Origin: Thermotoga neapolitana DSM 4359
GTDB taxonomy: Bacteria > Thermotogota > Thermotogae > Thermotogales > Thermotogaceae
Length of the DNA stretch: 64,000 bases
NCBI RefSeq assembly: GCF_000018945.1
Contig: NC_011978.1
Span: 124,001-188,000, forward strand
Direction: 5' to 3'
This document shows, piece by piece, positions 8,010 to 17,576 of the stretch (positions are counted from its first letter, which is position 1; each line of letters opens with the position of its first letter). A model generated the notes under the pieces. The model was not told the origin of the DNA. It saw only the letters and a program-made list of their open reading frames with translations, and did no database searches. The translations under genes were made by a program, and so were the position numbers.

Positions 8010-9749
8010 TCACTGCTCTTTCCAGACACAATCCTGATTCCAGCCCCACATTCCACCGAACGCGGTGGGTTCGAGGTTGTGGAGTTTGTTGCTGTACGCG
8101 TACAGGTAAAGCTGCTGGGTGGTGTAGATGAGTGGCAGGTGTTCAGAGACCAGTCTCTGGAACTCTCTGAACATGTCCACCACTTTTTGCTGATCGAGGA
8201 TCTTCACGTTCTCTTCGAAGATTCTATCGATCTCTTTTTCCCAGTCAGGCAAGTAATAGTCGTTCGGATCAACGAAGTCTTTGACCTCAGGATGATAATT
8301 CCAGAAGTGGAGAGCACCTTTTATTCTCCACACGTTCGCTCCACCCTGTGGTTCGTCGGATCCCGTGAGCCCTATTATGACAGCCTCCCAATCACCGTTC
8401 ACGACGAGTTTCTGAACGAGTGTGTTGAAGTCTATAGGAGCAAACGTCACGTCCATTCCGAGCTTTTTGAGCGACTCCGTTATGATGTTACCCATTCCTT
8501 CGCGGATCTCGTTTCCGGCGTTAGTCATGATGATGAACTTCACCGGGTTTCCTTCGCTGTCGAGGAGCTGGCCGTTTTCATCCCATTTGAAACCACCGAG
8601 CTTGAGCATCGTTCTGGCAAGATCGAGGTTGTACGGGTATTTTCTGAGAACGGATTCATCGTAATAAACGGTCGCAGCCTGACTGATGGGGCCCCACTGT
8701 TCAACCGCGAGGCCGTTGTAGAGTGTATCGATCATCGACTGCTTGTCGATGGCGTACGCCACTGCCCTTCTGAAGAAATCGTTCCTGAACCACTTCCGCT
8801 TCACAGGATCGGGAGCGTTCCAGTTGAAACTGATGAAAGTGGTTCCAAAGTTCGGGCCTCCGATACCCACAACCCAGCCTTTTTCTCTTGCCATGGCTTT
8901 GAGTTCTGCGTACTCTGTTCCGCGAGGTCCGTACACATCGACTTCTCCGTTTTCAAACGCGAGCCTCTGGGCGTCCTGTGTCGGAATGATCTTGAAGATG
9001 ATACCGTCGAGATAAGGAAGCTGCTTTCCTTCTTTGTCGTACTTCCAGTAGTAGGGGTTCTTCACGAATCTCACGTACTGATCGGGAACGTATTCGACGG
9101 GGATGAACGGACCGAGTCCAACGATCTCTCCCTTGTTTATGGAATCAACCGTCCAGAACTCTTTGAATTTTCCTTCCTTCACATACGGTTCCGCGAGGTG
9201 TTTTGGGAAGATGGGAATACCTCCAATGTACCTTACCGCAAGTCTGTACGTTTCTTTGAGGGTTGTCTTCACCGTGTAATCGTCGAGCTTTTCGGCTACT
9301 GGCCAGTTGTCTGCAAAGAGATCCTGCATATCGTTCGGTATGTCAGGGTTGAAATAGACATCGTTAATTGTGAAGACCACATCGTCTGCTGTGAACGGTG
9401 TTCCGTCACTCCATTTGACACCCTTCCTCAGGTGCCAAACGATTTCCATGCTTCCGTCCTCGTTTTGGATGAGTTCCCAGCTTTCTGCGAGAGCGGGATG
9501 GATCCTTGCGTAATTGTCGAGCTCGATCATGGAAGCCATGAACCTCGCTATAACATCTCTAGAGCTCGTCTCCTGAGCCACGACATTGTTACACGTTCTG
9601 GGACCAGAAAGCGTCGGTACTACGAGCACTCCCCCGTACTGTCCTGTGAACTCTGCTCCGATGTACGTTTCGAACTGAGCGAACGGTGAAAGTTCTGCGA
9701 AAAGTGCAACGGCTGCAATCATAAGGAAAATACCAAGAAACCTACGCAT
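8010..9749 (-). CDS. Oligopeptide ABC transporter periplasmic binding protein
   Basis: 579 residues of the family-5 extracellular solute-binding proteins (OppA/DppA class). The N-terminus MRRFLGIFLMIAAVALFAEL is a signal peptide with probable cleavage after LFA. Family landmarks include WELIQNEDGSMEIVWHLRKG, VKWSDGTPFTADDVVFT, the FENGEVDVYGP block and DFFRRAVAYAIDKQSM. There is no lipobox, so it is soluble in the periplasm. It captures peptides (in Thermotoga some family members bind oligosaccharides) and delivers them to the two permeases. The ribosome site GAGGTGTGATGTT precedes ATG 9749. An intercistronic hairpin after the stop suggests higher expression than its operon partners. Confidence 0.94.
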   Translation of the reverse strand: MRRFLGIFLMIAAVALFAELSPFAQFETYIGAEFTGQYGGVLVVPTLSGPRTCNNVVAQETSSRDVIARFMASMIELDNYARIHPALAESWELIQNEDGSMEIVWHLRKGVKWSDGTPFTADDVVFTINDVYFNPDIPNDMQDLFADNWPVAEKLDDYTVKTTLKETYRLAVRYIGGIPIFPKHLAEPYVKEGKFKEFWTVDSINKGEIVGLGPFIPVEYVPDQYVRFVKNPYYWKYDKEGKQLPYLDGIIFKIIPTQDAQRLAFENGEVDVYGPRGTEYAELKAMAREKGWVVGIGGPNFGTTFISFNWNAPDPVKRKWFRNDFFRRAVAYAIDKQSMIDTLYNGLAVEQWGPISQAATVYYDESVLRKYPYNLDLARTMLKLGGFKWDENGQLLDSEGNPVKFIIMTNAGNEIREGMGNIITESLKKLGMDVTFAPIDFNTLVQKLVVNGDWEAVIIGLTGSDEPQGGANVWRIKGALHFWNYHPEVKDFVDPNDYYLPDWEKEIDRIFEENVKILDQQKVVDMFREFQRLVSEHLPLIYTTQQLYLYAYSNKLHNLEPTAFGGMWGWNQDCVWKEQ

Positions 9750-9764
9750 AACATCACACCTCCT

Positions 9765-10934
9765 CTATGACGAATGTAAATGACACGCCACCCAGTGACC
9801 TGGGGAAATTTCCTTCATCACCGGATACTCTTTCTCACACACGGGCATCTTGTAAGGACACCTCGGATGGAAGAAGCAGCCAGTCGGCCTGTTGATCGGG
9901 CTTGGAACCCCACCCCTGAGAATGATACGCTTTCTTGTGCGCTCAACCTTCGGATCCGGCACGGGAACAGCAGAAAGCAGGGCTTGGGTGTACGGATGAA
10001 GGGGATTGTCGAATATCTCATCGGTGTTTCCCATCTCCACGATCCTGCCGAGGTACATGATGCCGACCTCGTGGCTTATAAATCTCACAAGTCCAAGGTC
10101 GTGCGAGATGAAGAGATACGTAAAACCTTTCTCTTCCTGCAGTTTGAGAAACAGGTTTATAACCTGTGCCTGAACGGAAACGTCCAGTGAAGCCGTGGGT
10201 TCGTCGAGGATCACTATTTCCGGGTTTATGGAGATGGCCCTCGCGATGGCAATCCTCTGTCTCTGCCCTCCACTGAACTGGTGAGGATACCTCTCCAGGT
10301 GGTAATCCTTGAGCCCAACGCTACGAAGGAGTTCCCTTGCCATGTCGATGGCCTCTTCACGGGTTTTTGCAAGTCCATGAAAGAGGATGGGCTCCGTCAA
10401 TATGTCTCCAACAGTCATTCTTGGATTCAGAGAGCTCATCGGATCCTGAAAGACGATCTGTATCTTCCTTCTGAATTTCATTCTCTTCTCTTCTATGTTT
10501 TCAAGCAGAGTTCGATAGAATCTTTCCTCGTTTTCTTCTACCTTTTTGAAAAAGACCTCCGCGTACTTTTTGTCGACACCATCCAGGGTGTTTATTATCT
10601 CATCGGGTGAGAGGGAGGTCTTCATCTTGCGGAATATATCCACGTAGGTCGTCTTCAGGTAAGAAATAGCCTCCTTCGTTTTCATGAAATAGTAAGTGGT
10701 ATCGTCACCATCGACGATGACACGACCGGCAGTCGGATTTGTGAGACGGAGCACCGTCTTTGCGGTGGTTGTCTTTCCACAGCCAGACTCACCAACGAGA
10801 GCGAAGGTCTTTCCTTTCTCCACGGCAAAAGAGATATCGTCAACCGCTTTCACATAATCGACGATCTTTTTCACAAGGAAACCCTTTCTGATTGGAAAGT
10901 ACTTCTTCAGGCTCAACACTTCCAGTGTTTTCAC
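9765..10934 (-). CDS. Peptide ABC transporter ATP-binding protein, OppF type, with insertion before the Q-loop
   Basis: About 389 residues. Walker [10 protein letters not shown]-loop QIVFQDPMSSLNP, signature [14 protein letters not shown], Walker B EIVILDEPTASLDV and the C-terminal oligopeptide domain with GCFFHPRCPYKMPVC are all present. Between Walker A and the Q-loop lies a stretch of roughly 60 extra charged residues (from DDTTYYFMKTKEAISYLK to IEEKRMKFRRK), also present in the paralogue at 36358-37512. I place the start at GTG 10934 (VKTLEVLSLKKYF), eight bases after AAAGGAG; the longer reading frame would overlap the upstream gene. The operon carries no OppD-type partner, unusual for a transporter that normally uses a D-F heterodimer. 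Confidence 0.93.
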   Translation of the reverse strand: MKTLEVLSLKKYFPIRKGFLVKKIVDYVKAVDDISFAVEKGKTFALVGESGCGKTTTAKTVLRLTNPTAGRVIVDGDDTTYYFMKTKEAISYLKTTYVDIFRKMKTSLSPDEIINTLDGVDKKYAEVFFKKVEENEERFYRTLLENIEEKRMKFRRKIQIVFQDPMSSLNPRMTVGDILTEPILFHGLAKTREEAIDMARELLRSVGLKDYHLERYPHQFSGGQRQRIAIARAISINPEIVILDEPTASLDVSVQAQVINLFLKLQEEKGFTYLFISHDLGLVRFISHEVGIMYLGRIVEMGNTDEIFDNPLHPYTQALLSAVPVPDPKVERTRKRIILRGGVPSPINRPTGCFFHPRCPYKMPVCEKEYPVMKEISPGHWVACHLHSS

Positions 10935-10950
10935 CTTGAACAACTCCTTT

Positions 10951-11163
10951 TCATACGATGAGTGTGTAACCCAGACTGTCAACCACCGCTTTTATCTGCT
11001 CTTTGGAAATCGTTTCATCGTCGTAGTCCACACCAACAACTTCGGCTGCCATTTCGTAATCCACCTTGAACACACCATCGAGTTTCTCGATTGCGCTCTT
11101 CACCTTTTTGTAGTCTTCCTCGGTCTTTGCTCCTTTCAGCATGAAGTAGTTCAACCTTCTCAA
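10951..11163 (-). CDS. Small ferredoxin-fold (HMA-like) protein without the metal-binding CxxC
   Basis: 70 residues with the beta-alpha-beta-beta-alpha-beta pattern of heavy-metal-associated domains ([53 protein letters not shown]). The first loop has no cysteine at all, so copper binding in the usual way is not expected. It overlaps the fmt stop by four bases and precedes oppF. Its role is unknown; it may be a degenerate chaperone domain or a small-molecule or protein binder. Confidence 0.75.
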   Translation of the reverse strand: MRRLNYFMLKGAKTEEDYKKVKSAIEKLDGVFKVDYEMAAEVVGVDYDDETISKEQIKAVVDSLGYTLIV

Positions 11164-12101
11164 CTCTCATACCTCCCTTCCAGCTTCATTCCTTCTTCTA
11201 TCAGTCTTCCGTTCCTGAGTTCCCAGAAAGTGAGTTTCTTTTTCCCGGGAAGTTGCAGGTATTTCACCTTCACCATTCCTTTACCGGTTCCTATCCAGGC
11301 ACCCTCTCTATCTATATAGTGTATCAAACCTGGTTCATCGTTCGAACTATCTACAGCCATTGCTCCGAACAATTTTACCTCTTTCCCGTTCAAAAAAGCC
11401 CTTGCACCGGGCCTTGAGTCGTACGCCCTGATCTTGTTCTTCACCGTCTCCGCGCCCTTCGAAAAATCAACGAACAGGTCTTCTTTCTTTATGAGAGGAG
11501 CATAAGTTGCCCGGGTATGATCCTGCTCTCTCAGATGTATTTCACCATTTTCCAACTTCTCAAGAAACTCAATCACCATTTCCTTCGAAAGCTCTATCAA
11601 CCTTTTCTCCAGCTGATCGAACGTTTCGAAAGGGTCTATGTTCACTTCTCTCTGAAGGGCAATGGGACCTGCGTCGAGTTCTTTCACCATTCTGTAGATG
11701 GTAACCCCCGTTTTCTTCTCCCCATTTTCAAGGGCCCTCTGTATAGGAGAAGCACCTCTGTACTTCGGAAGAAGAGAAGGATGGATGTTGTAACAACCAT
11801 GCTTTGGAAGTGAAAGCACCTTTTCACCCAGTATCTTACCGTAGGAAGCAACTATCAGAACATCCGGATTCACCGAATGCAAAAACTCCAGAGCCTCTTT
11901 CCTGTTTATCGATTCCGGTTGAATACAGGGAAGGCCTTTTTCCTCTGCAACGACCTTAACAGGAGTGGGGAGCGTTTTCCTACCACGGCCTTTCGGTTTG
12001 TCCGGTTGTGTCACAACACCGACGATGTTGATTCCTTTTTTCACCATGTAGCGCAGAATCTCTGCTGCAAACTCAGGAGTTCCGACAAAGACCACTCTCA
12101 A
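11160..12101 (-). CDS. fmt: Methionyl-tRNA formyltransferase
   Basis: 313 residues. It formylates initiator Met-tRNA using 10-formyl-tetrahydrofolate. The N-terminal Rossmann domain starts [19 protein letters not shown], followed by [11 protein letters not shown] and the catalytic block [20 protein letters not shown] with GVTIYRM. The C-terminal beta-barrel (about 210-313) contains [15 protein letters not shown] and [14 protein letters not shown]. Its ATG overlaps the hflX stop by four bases, so the two are translationally coupled. Placement between hflX and peptide-transport genes is within the long minus-strand operon. Confidence 0.96.
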   Translation of the reverse strand: MRVVFVGTPEFAAEILRYMVKKGINIVGVVTQPDKPKGRGRKTLPTPVKVVAEEKGLPCIQPESINRKEALEFLHSVNPDVLIVASYGKILGEKVLSLPKHGCYNIHPSLLPKYRGASPIQRALENGEKKTGVTIYRMVKELDAGPIALQREVNIDPFETFDQLEKRLIELSKEMVIEFLEKLENGEIHLREQDHTRATYAPLIKKEDLFVDFSKGAETVKNKIRAYDSRPGARAFLNGKEVKLFGAMAVDSSNDEPGLIHYIDREGAWIGTGKGMVKVKYLQLPGKKKLTFWELRNGRLIEEGMKLEGRYES

Positions 12102-13360
12102 GATGCCACCTTCCCCTTCAACAGCTCTACGGTATCTTTATCAGCCTTCACTGTGACAAGAACATAACTGTCTCGATACTCCTCGTTCAGTATCTCCAAC
12201 CTGTCCTTCATTGCGTAAACCAGCCCTATCTTCTCTATGGGAACTTCAATGGTTTCTTGAACATCCCTTTGGCTCAGGACCTCTTCCAGTTTTTCCAGAA
12301 GGCGATCGAGTCCTATCTTCTTTTCTGCCGAAATGAACAGAGCCTCAGGATACTTCCATTTCAACGCCTCTATTCTGTCCTCAGGACAAAGGTCGATCTT
12401 GTTGAAGACAAGGATCCTCGGGATTCTGTCTGCTCCGATCTCTTCCAGCACCTTCTCCGAAGCCCTCATCTTTTCTTCAGCATACGGATCGGATGCATCC
12501 ACAAGATGTATCAAAACATCCGAATACTTCACCTCTTCCAGGGTTGCTTTGAATGCACTCACGATCGTGTGGGGAAGTTTTCTTATGAATCCAACGGTGT
12601 CACTCACCAGGATGATTTTCCCGCTTTTCAGTTTCAAGCGTCTTGTCACCGGTTCAAGCGTGGCAAAGAGCTTGTCTGCAATATAAACATCACTCTCTGT
12701 GAGTGATTTGAGAAGAGTGGACTTTCCTGCGTTGGTGTAACCCACAATGGACACATGGGGTATCTTCTTTTCCAGTCTCTGCTTTCTCTGAACTTCTCTT
12801 TCTTTCTCTATCTCCTTCAGCCTTTTTCTGAGCTGTGAAATGCGGTTTTTGATATGTCTTCTCAAAACCTCAAGCAGGGGTTCACCGGGACCCCTCGTTC
12901 CAATACCACCACCGAGTCTTGAGAGCTCCTCTCCCCTTCCAACCAACCTCGGCAATTCGTAAAGGAGACTCGCCATTTCCACCTGGAGTTTTCCTTCTTC
13001 GCTGGTTGCATGGCGTGCAAAGATTTCAAGGATCACCTGAGTCCTATCCAGCACTTCCGTTTCCAGGTACTCTCTCATGTTTTTCGACTGAACCGGGGTG
13101 ATCTCATCGTCCACCACGACAAGGTCTGCTTCACAGAATTCCACTATTTCTTTGAGTTTCTGAAGTTTTCCTCTCCCAAGGTAGGTAGCAGGATCGGGTT
13201 TTGATCTTTTCTGCCAGAGCCATTCAACAACATCAACGCCCAGGGTTTTGCACAACCCCTTCATTTCTTCAAGGGACTCTTTTATCTTCTCTTCATCCTT
13301 TCCAACGGCAACAACGATCGCCTTTTTCCCTTCAAGATCCCTGGTCTTCAGGAGTTTCAT
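12098..13360 (-). CDS. hflX: Ribosome-associated GTPase HflX
   Basis: 420 residues. HflX binds the 50S subunit and helps split or rescue stalled ribosomes. The N-terminal domain has the family string [20 protein letters not shown] (about 136-155). A coiled-coil linker (165-190) leads to the G domain with G1 [11 protein letters not shown]3 DTVGF and G4 NKIDL, then a C-terminal beta-rich domain. The start overlaps the end of hfq by 29 bases, so hfq and hflX are read in different frames of the same stretch. The miaA-hfq-hflX order is widely conserved in bacteria, supporting all three calls. Confidence 0.95.
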   Translation of the reverse strand: MKLLKTRDLEGKKAIVVAVGKDEEKIKESLEEMKGLCKTLGVDVVEWLWQKRSKPDPATYLGRGKLQKLKEIVEFCEADLVVVDDEITPVQSKNMREYLETEVLDRTQVILEIFARHATSEEGKLQVEMASLLYELPRLVGRGEELSRLGGGIGTRGPGEPLLEVLRRHIKNRISQLRKRLKEIEKEREVQRKQRLEKKIPHVSIVGYTNAGKSTLLKSLTESDVYIADKLFATLEPVTRRLKLKSGKIILVSDTVGFIRKLPHTIVSAFKATLEEVKYSDVLIHLVDASDPYAEEKMRASEKVLEEIGADRIPRILVFNKIDLCPEDRIEALKWKYPEALFISAEKKIGLDRLLEKLEEVLSQRDVQETIEVPIEKIGLVYAMKDRLEILNEEYRDSYVLVTVKADKDTVELLKGKVAS

Positions 13361-13604
13361 CCTCCTTTTCTGGCTCCTGTTTTCTGGGCATCAACATAAC
13401 GTACGAAGAGGGTATGATGGTGCTGATGGCATGTTTGTAGATGAGACTTTGCTGATTTCCACTCTCCAGAAGGACGGTGTAACTGTCGAAAGATCTGATG
13501 AACCCCTTAGTTTGAAAACCGTTCACCAGGTACACTTTCACCTCGATCTTGTTGACCCTGAGGTGGTTCAGAAATCTGTCCTGAAGGTTGAACTTTTCTG
13601 CCAA
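13332..13604 (-). CDS. hfq: RNA chaperone Hfq
   Basis: 90 residues from a TTG start. The Sm1 motif KIEVKVYLVNGFQTKGFIRS and Sm2 motif with the invariant YKHAIST are present, as are the N-terminal KFNLQDRFLNHL residues typical of Hfq. It forms the hexameric ring that pairs small RNAs with mRNAs. I chose TTG 13604 because GGGGGGAG lies about seven bases upstream and the family starts at this point; the open frame extends ten codons further without a better ribosome site. The charged C-terminal tail (about 75-90) is short and disordered. Confidence 0.93.
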   Translation of the reverse strand: MAEKFNLQDRFLNHLRVNKIEVKVYLVNGFQTKGFIRSFDSYTVLLESGNQQSLIYKHAISTIIPSSYVMLMPRKQEPEKEDETPEDQGS

Positions 13605-13641
13605 GGTGAACTCCCCCCTCAACGTGAGATTCAAATATAGA

Positions 13642-14559
13642 TTATACCGAAAAATTCTTCACTATGAGTTCCTTCAAAGTCTTCTTCAACTCCTCTTTGC
13701 TCACGAAAGTTAAATTGTACCATATGGCGTTCTCGTACCTCTTGAACCATATGATCTGTCTTCTTGCAAAGTGCCTTGTGTTTCTCTTTATGAGATGAAC
13801 CATCTTTTCGAAGTCGTACTTTCCTTCCAGGTATTCGATCACTTCTTTGTATCCTATCGTCTTCATTGAGTTCAGGTCTTTTGAATATCCCATACTCAAA
13901 AGTCTCTTTACCTCGTCCACAAGACCCATCTCTACCATCCTGTCGACCCTTCTGTTTATCCTGTCGTAGAGATCGTACCTTTCCCTCGTCAGCACTATTA
14001 TGAAGAACCTGTCGTCTCCTTTTGTTTCCTTCTGAAGTTCTGATATCCTCCTTCCCGTCTTCATATAAACTTCGAGTGCTCTGATGGTTCTTTTAAGGTC
14101 GTTCGGATGAATACGTGTTGCCGCCTCTGGATCGAATTCTTCGAGCATTTTCCTCAGGATCCCTGGTTCCCTTCTTTCGAGTTCTCTCAATTCCTTTCTT
14201 ATGTTCTCATCTGCGGGCACTCCCTCGAATATACCCCTCACAAGAGCATCCGCATAGAGCCCCGTTCCACCCACGTATACGGGTATCTTCCCACGCTTGA
14301 GAATGTCCTCCACTGCCTTCAGTGAATCTTTCCTGTAAAGAAAGGCGTTGTAATATTCGTCAGGATCCAGTATGTCGATCATGTGGTGAGGTACCCTTTT
14401 TCTCTGCTCCGGTGTTGGTTTGGCCGTTCCTATATCCATGTAGCGATAGATCTGTCTTGAGTCCATCGATACGATCTCTGCGTTTATCTCCTCACATACT
14501 TCCACCATGAGGTCTGTTTTCCCAACGGCGGTGGGACCCCCAACTATGGCCATCTTCAT
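13642..14559 (-). CDS. miaA: tRNA dimethylallyltransferase
   Basis: 305 residues. It transfers an isopentenyl group to A37 of tRNAs that read UNN codons. The P-loop GGPTAVGKTDL (residues 7-17), the substrate loop DSRQIYRYMDIGTAKP, the DPDEYYNA motif and the C-terminal RNTRHFARRQIIWFKR are all seen. The start overlaps the methyltransferase stop (ATGA). The gene ends 37 bases before the hfq start. Its product needs the DMAPP pathway; nothing in this window supplies that. Confidence 0.96.
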   Translation of the reverse strand: MKMAIVGGPTAVGKTDLMVEVCEEINAEIVSMDSRQIYRYMDIGTAKPTPEQRKRVPHHMIDILDPDEYYNAFLYRKDSLKAVEDILKRGKIPVYVGGTGLYADALVRGIFEGVPADENIRKELRELERREPGILRKMLEEFDPEAATRIHPNDLKRTIRALEVYMKTGRRISELQKETKGDDRFFIIVLTRERYDLYDRINRRVDRMVEMGLVDEVKRLLSMGYSKDLNSMKTIGYKEVIEYLEGKYDFEKMVHLIKRNTRHFARRQIIWFKRYENAIWYNLTFVSKEELKKTLKELIVKNFSV

Positions 14560-15320
14560 CGCTTGTAGATCACCCCGTACATCACCCCGCTTTTTCTGGA
14601 ACCCTTCAGCTCATCCACTCTGATCCTTTTGAAGAGTGAGTCCTTGATGTGGCTTTTCAGTATGACCTTCTTTCTGGCGATTCTGAGCATCTCCTTCACG
14701 TCGTCCTCGTTCACCGTGTCGTACACCGCAAAGGGTCTTAACGGGTTCATGGCGGAAGACTCGTACACCGGATTTTCGAACATAGGATCGCAGTAGACCA
14801 CATCGAAGGAGTTATCGGGTTGCTTTCTGATGTATTCTTTGAAATCCGCGTGATAGAGTTCGATCCTTTTCAAGGCCTCTTTCAGCCATTTTATATCCGT
14901 TTCGAAATTCTCCATACCGTGTTTCACCACGGTGTATATATGAATCGACCCCTCAAGGCCAATTACCTTTCCCTCGGGAAGGAAGGCTGCCATGAGAATG
15001 GCCTCACTTCCAAGTCCGAAGGTCGTGTCCAGAACCACTTCGTTCCCCTCTGGCTGGAGGGTCTCTATCAGATAGTCTCTTTGTCCACTCCTTATGTTCC
15101 TCATGCGAAGAATGGCAGAAGAAGGATGAAAGAAGAACTCCCCACCAGGCCATTTTATCGAAATCTTGTTCTTTTCCACCACATAATAGAAGTCCACCTC
15201 TACTTCCTTCAAACGTTTTCTTGGAACGTAGATCGTTCCGAGTTTTTCAGCGAGTTCCCTGGCCTTCATCACCTGTTCTCTGTCCGGTTTGTGGGACGTT
15301 GTAACCACGAATCGCTTCAC
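14556..15320 (-). CDS. Class I SAM-dependent methyltransferase, RsmJ-like
   Basis: 254 residues. An N-terminal region (about 1-90) precedes a Rossmann methyltransferase core: motif I VLDTTFGLGSEAILMA, acidic motif II VIGLEGS, and the catalytic-type DVVYCDPMFENPVYESSAMN. The arrangement resembles RsmJ (16S rRNA m2G1516) and related DUF548 proteins, so an rRNA or tRNA guanine N2 substrate is plausible but unproven. It overlaps the FtsB-like gene by 74 bases at its start and miaA by four at its end. Confidence 0.8.
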   Translation of the reverse strand: MKRFVVTTSHKPDREQVMKARELAEKLGTIYVPRKRLKEVEVDFYYVVEKNKISIKWPGGEFFFHPSSAILRMRNIRSGQRDYLIETLQPEGNEVVLDTTFGLGSEAILMAAFLPEGKVIGLEGSIHIYTVVKHGMENFETDIKWLKEALKRIELYHADFKEYIRKQPDNSFDVVYCDPMFENPVYESSAMNPLRPFAVYDTVNEDDVKEMLRIARKKVILKSHIKDSLFKRIRVDELKGSRKSGVMYGVIYKR

Positions 15321-15504
15321 TCTCTATCACCTCTAAGAGTCTTTCGTTCAGCCTTTTCTGCTCTTCGATCTTCTCTTTCAGCGCATCGTACTCCTTCAGA
15401 AGCTGGTTGTGCCGTGCTTCCGCCATCTGGTAGTTGTGATAGCTCACAAAGAAGACAAACAGCATGAAAAACAAAAGTGTTAAAAGTCCCACGTTCAACT
15501 TCAA
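15247..15504 (-). CDS. FtsB/DivIC-like septum formation protein
   Basis: 85 residues from a TTG start. There is one membrane helix (about 5-23, LLTLLFFMLFVFFVSY), then a coiled coil (about 28-62, NQLLKEYDALKEKIEEQKRL), the topology of FtsB/DivIC/FtsL cell-division proteins. The last third reads into the methyltransferase gene in another frame. The ribosome site AAGAGAG is weak. The family is assigned from topology only; low-complexity anchored coiled coils of other function would look similar. Confidence 0.65.
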   Translation of the reverse strand: MKLNVGLLTLLFFMLFVFFVSYHNYQMAEARHNQLLKEYDALKEKIEEQKRLNERLLEVIESEAIRGYNVPQTGQRTGDEGQGTR

Positions 15505-15532
15505 AACTCTCTTTCTTCTTCGAGGCCTTATC

Positions 15533-16162
15533 TTAGAACGTGACCTCGTACTCGTCCCTCCCCTCCTCTAAGGTGAGAGAGGTTGACATATCGTCGAAAG
15601 AAACGTCCACATCGTATCTTTCGAACGGTCTTGGCAGGTAGAAGAGAAACTCTCCGTTGTAGACAGGAACCTTCATCTCGTAGCCCTCGAAGCTTAAAGT
15701 CACAACGCTTCCTTCTTGACTGATTCCTCCAGACACCCTCACAGGCTCTTCGACGGCAAAGACCCTTTCCTTTTCAAGATCAAGAAGAAGATAGGCGTTG
15801 TCATCAAGGATCGTAGATGTTTCAAATCCAGTGATGTCGTGAAACAGCACAACTGGCCTTGCACTGAAAGACGCCGTCACCGTCTGCTCTTCTGTCACAA
15901 TCGTTGCGTTCACGGTGAGTAGAAGATCTGTCGTGTCAAAAGGTATGTCCACGGTGGTCAGATAGAATCCCTTCTCCCTCAGAACGTATTCGAGACTGTG
16001 TTCTTCTCCGTTCACCGACAGAGAACTTTCTTTCAGATCAACGGTGGCATCATCAAGAACACCGATGTTGAACAGATAAACGTACAGATCCGCCCTGTCT
16101 GGACCTGTCAGCGTACAGGCTGCAGCAAGAAGAAAAAGGAATGAGAGAAAAAACACCCTCAT
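15533..16162 (-). CDS. Putative lipoprotein, beta-rich, unknown function
   Basis: 209 residues. The signal MRVFFLSFLFLLAAACTLTG ends in a lipobox LAAAC, so Cys16 should be lipidated and the protein attached to the membrane facing the periplasm. The rest is strand-rich with repeated Ig-like patterns and no catalytic motif I recognise. The start at ATG 16162 is chosen because GTGAGGAG lies seven bases upstream; a further ATG five codons earlier has no ribosome site. It follows hslU by 11 bases. Confidence 0.75.
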   Translation of the reverse strand: MRVFFLSFLFLLAAACTLTGPDRADLYVYLFNIGVLDDATVDLKESSLSVNGEEHSLEYVLREKGFYLTTVDIPFDTTDLLLTVNATIVTEEQTVTASFSARPVVLFHDITGFETSTILDDNAYLLLDLEKERVFAVEEPVRVSGGISQEGSVVTLSFEGYEMKVPVYNGEFLFYLPRPFERYDVDVSFDDMSTSLTLEEGRDEYEVTF

Positions 16163-16173
16163 AACGGCACTCC

Positions 16174-17565
16174 TCACAGTATGTATGCACTCAGGTCTTC
16201 GTCCTGGACGATTCTTTCGAGTCTTTTTCTCACGTACTCTGCGTCTATCACCACTTTCTTTTCTGGAATATCCGGTGCTTCGAAGGAGATCTCCTCAAGG
16301 ACCTTCTCTGCCACCGTGTAGAGTCTTCTTGCACCGATATTTTCCAGTCTCTGATTGAGCTGGTAGGCAATGCGCGCCATCTCTCTGATACCGTCTTCGG
16401 TGAAGACGAGTTCTACACCTTCCGTTGAAAGCAGCGCCTGGTACTGTTTTATGATAGCGTTTTCGGGTTCTTTCAGTATTCTCACGAAATCTTCTTCGGT
16501 CAGTGGTGAAAGCTCCACACGTATCGGGAAGCGTCCTTGAAGTTCTGGAATGAGATCGGATGGCCTTGAAACGTGAAAGGCCCCTGCCGCTATGAAGAGT
16601 ATGTAGTCCGTCCTCACGGGTCCGTACTTCGTCATGATCGTGGTGCCTTCCACGATCGGAAGCAGATCTCTCTGAACACCCTGCCTGGAAACGTCTGGAC
16701 CCGAAGCGCTTTCCTTCCCTGCTATCTTGTCTATTTCGTCTATGAATATGATACCCCTGTTCTGAGCTCTGTCGAGGGCCTCCTGTATCACCTTATCCAT
16801 GTCAATGAGTTTTTCTGCTTCCATGGGAAGGAGAACCTTTCTCGCCTCTGAAACCTTCATTTTTCTCTTCTTTTTTCTCTTTGGAAGCATTCCGCTGAAC
16901 ATGTTCGATATCTCTATTCCCAGATCCTCCATGCCCGGTCCGAATATCCCCATGAAGGGAGAAGCCGTTTCTTCGATTTCCACTTCTATCTCTTCGTCTT
17001 CCAGTTCTCCCCTTCTGAGTCTTTCTCGCATCTCTTCTCTTTTCGCCCTGAACCTTCGCCTGTCCTCCGGTGTGTACTGTTGCTGCTGGCCTCCCGTGAT
17101 CAGGTTTATGAAAGGATTCGTGATCGCTGGAACGGCCCTGGATTCCGGGACGAGGGCATCGAGAATCCTTTCTTCCACCAGTTCTTTCGCCCGTTCTTCT
17201 ACTTCTTTCATCTTCTCCTGTTTCACCATGTTGACACTGATCTCAACGAGGTCTCTTATCATGGAATCCACGTTTTTTCCCACGTACCCAACTTCTGTGA
17301 ATCTCGTTGCTTCAACCTTCAAGAATGGAGAACCTGAGAGTTGAGCCAGTCTTCGAGCGATCTCCGTTTTTCCCACACCGGTGGGCCCGATCATCAGAAT
17401 GTTCTTTGGAAGGACTTCTTTTCTCCATTCTTCAGGGAGTTTCTGCCTTCTTATTCTGTTTCGAACAGCAATCGCAACCGCTTTCTTTGCTTCCGTCTGG
17501 CCAACGATGTATTTATCGAGTTCCCGAACGATTTCTTTCGGTGTCATCTCATCAAAACTCTTCAT
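16174..17565 (-). CDS. hslU: ATP-dependent protease ATPase subunit HslU
   Basis: 463 residues. The AAA+ unfoldase caps the HslV peptidase ring. Walker [17 protein letters not shown], the pore motif YVGKNV (EVGYVGKN), the intermediate domain (about 120-230, charged and coiled), Walker [13 protein letters not shown], sensor residues, and the HslV-docking C-terminus ending SAYIL are present. I start at ATG 17565 ([13 protein letters not shown]): GGAGGTG lies seven bases upstream, overlapping the hslV stop. The reading frame continues 18 codons upstream without support. hslV-hslU order and tight spacing match the conserved operon. Confidence 0.96.
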   Translation of the reverse strand: MKSFDEMTPKEIVRELDKYIVGQTEAKKAVAIAVRNRIRRQKLPEEWRKEVLPKNILMIGPTGVGKTEIARRLAQLSGSPFLKVEATRFTEVGYVGKNVDSMIRDLVEISVNMVKQEKMKEVEERAKELVEERILDALVPESRAVPAITNPFINLITGGQQQQYTPEDRRRFRAKREEMRERLRRGELEDEEIEVEIEETASPFMGIFGPGMEDLGIEISNMFSGMLPKRKKKRKMKVSEARKVLLPMEAEKLIDMDKVIQEALDRAQNRGIIFIDEIDKIAGKESASGPDVSRQGVQRDLLPIVEGTTIMTKYGPVRTDYILFIAAGAFHVSRPSDLIPELQGRFPIRVELSPLTEEDFVRILKEPENAIIKQYQALLSTEGVELVFTEDGIREMARIAYQLNQRLENIGARRLYTVAEKVLEEISFEAPDIPEKKVVIDAEYVRKRLERIVQDEDLSAYIL

Positions 17566-17576
17566 AAGAACACCTC

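Noticed and set aside
8079-9689. 536-codon plus-strand reading frame opposite the peptide-binding protein
   Set aside because: Antisense shadow; the minus-strand product has signal peptide and family motifs throughout.
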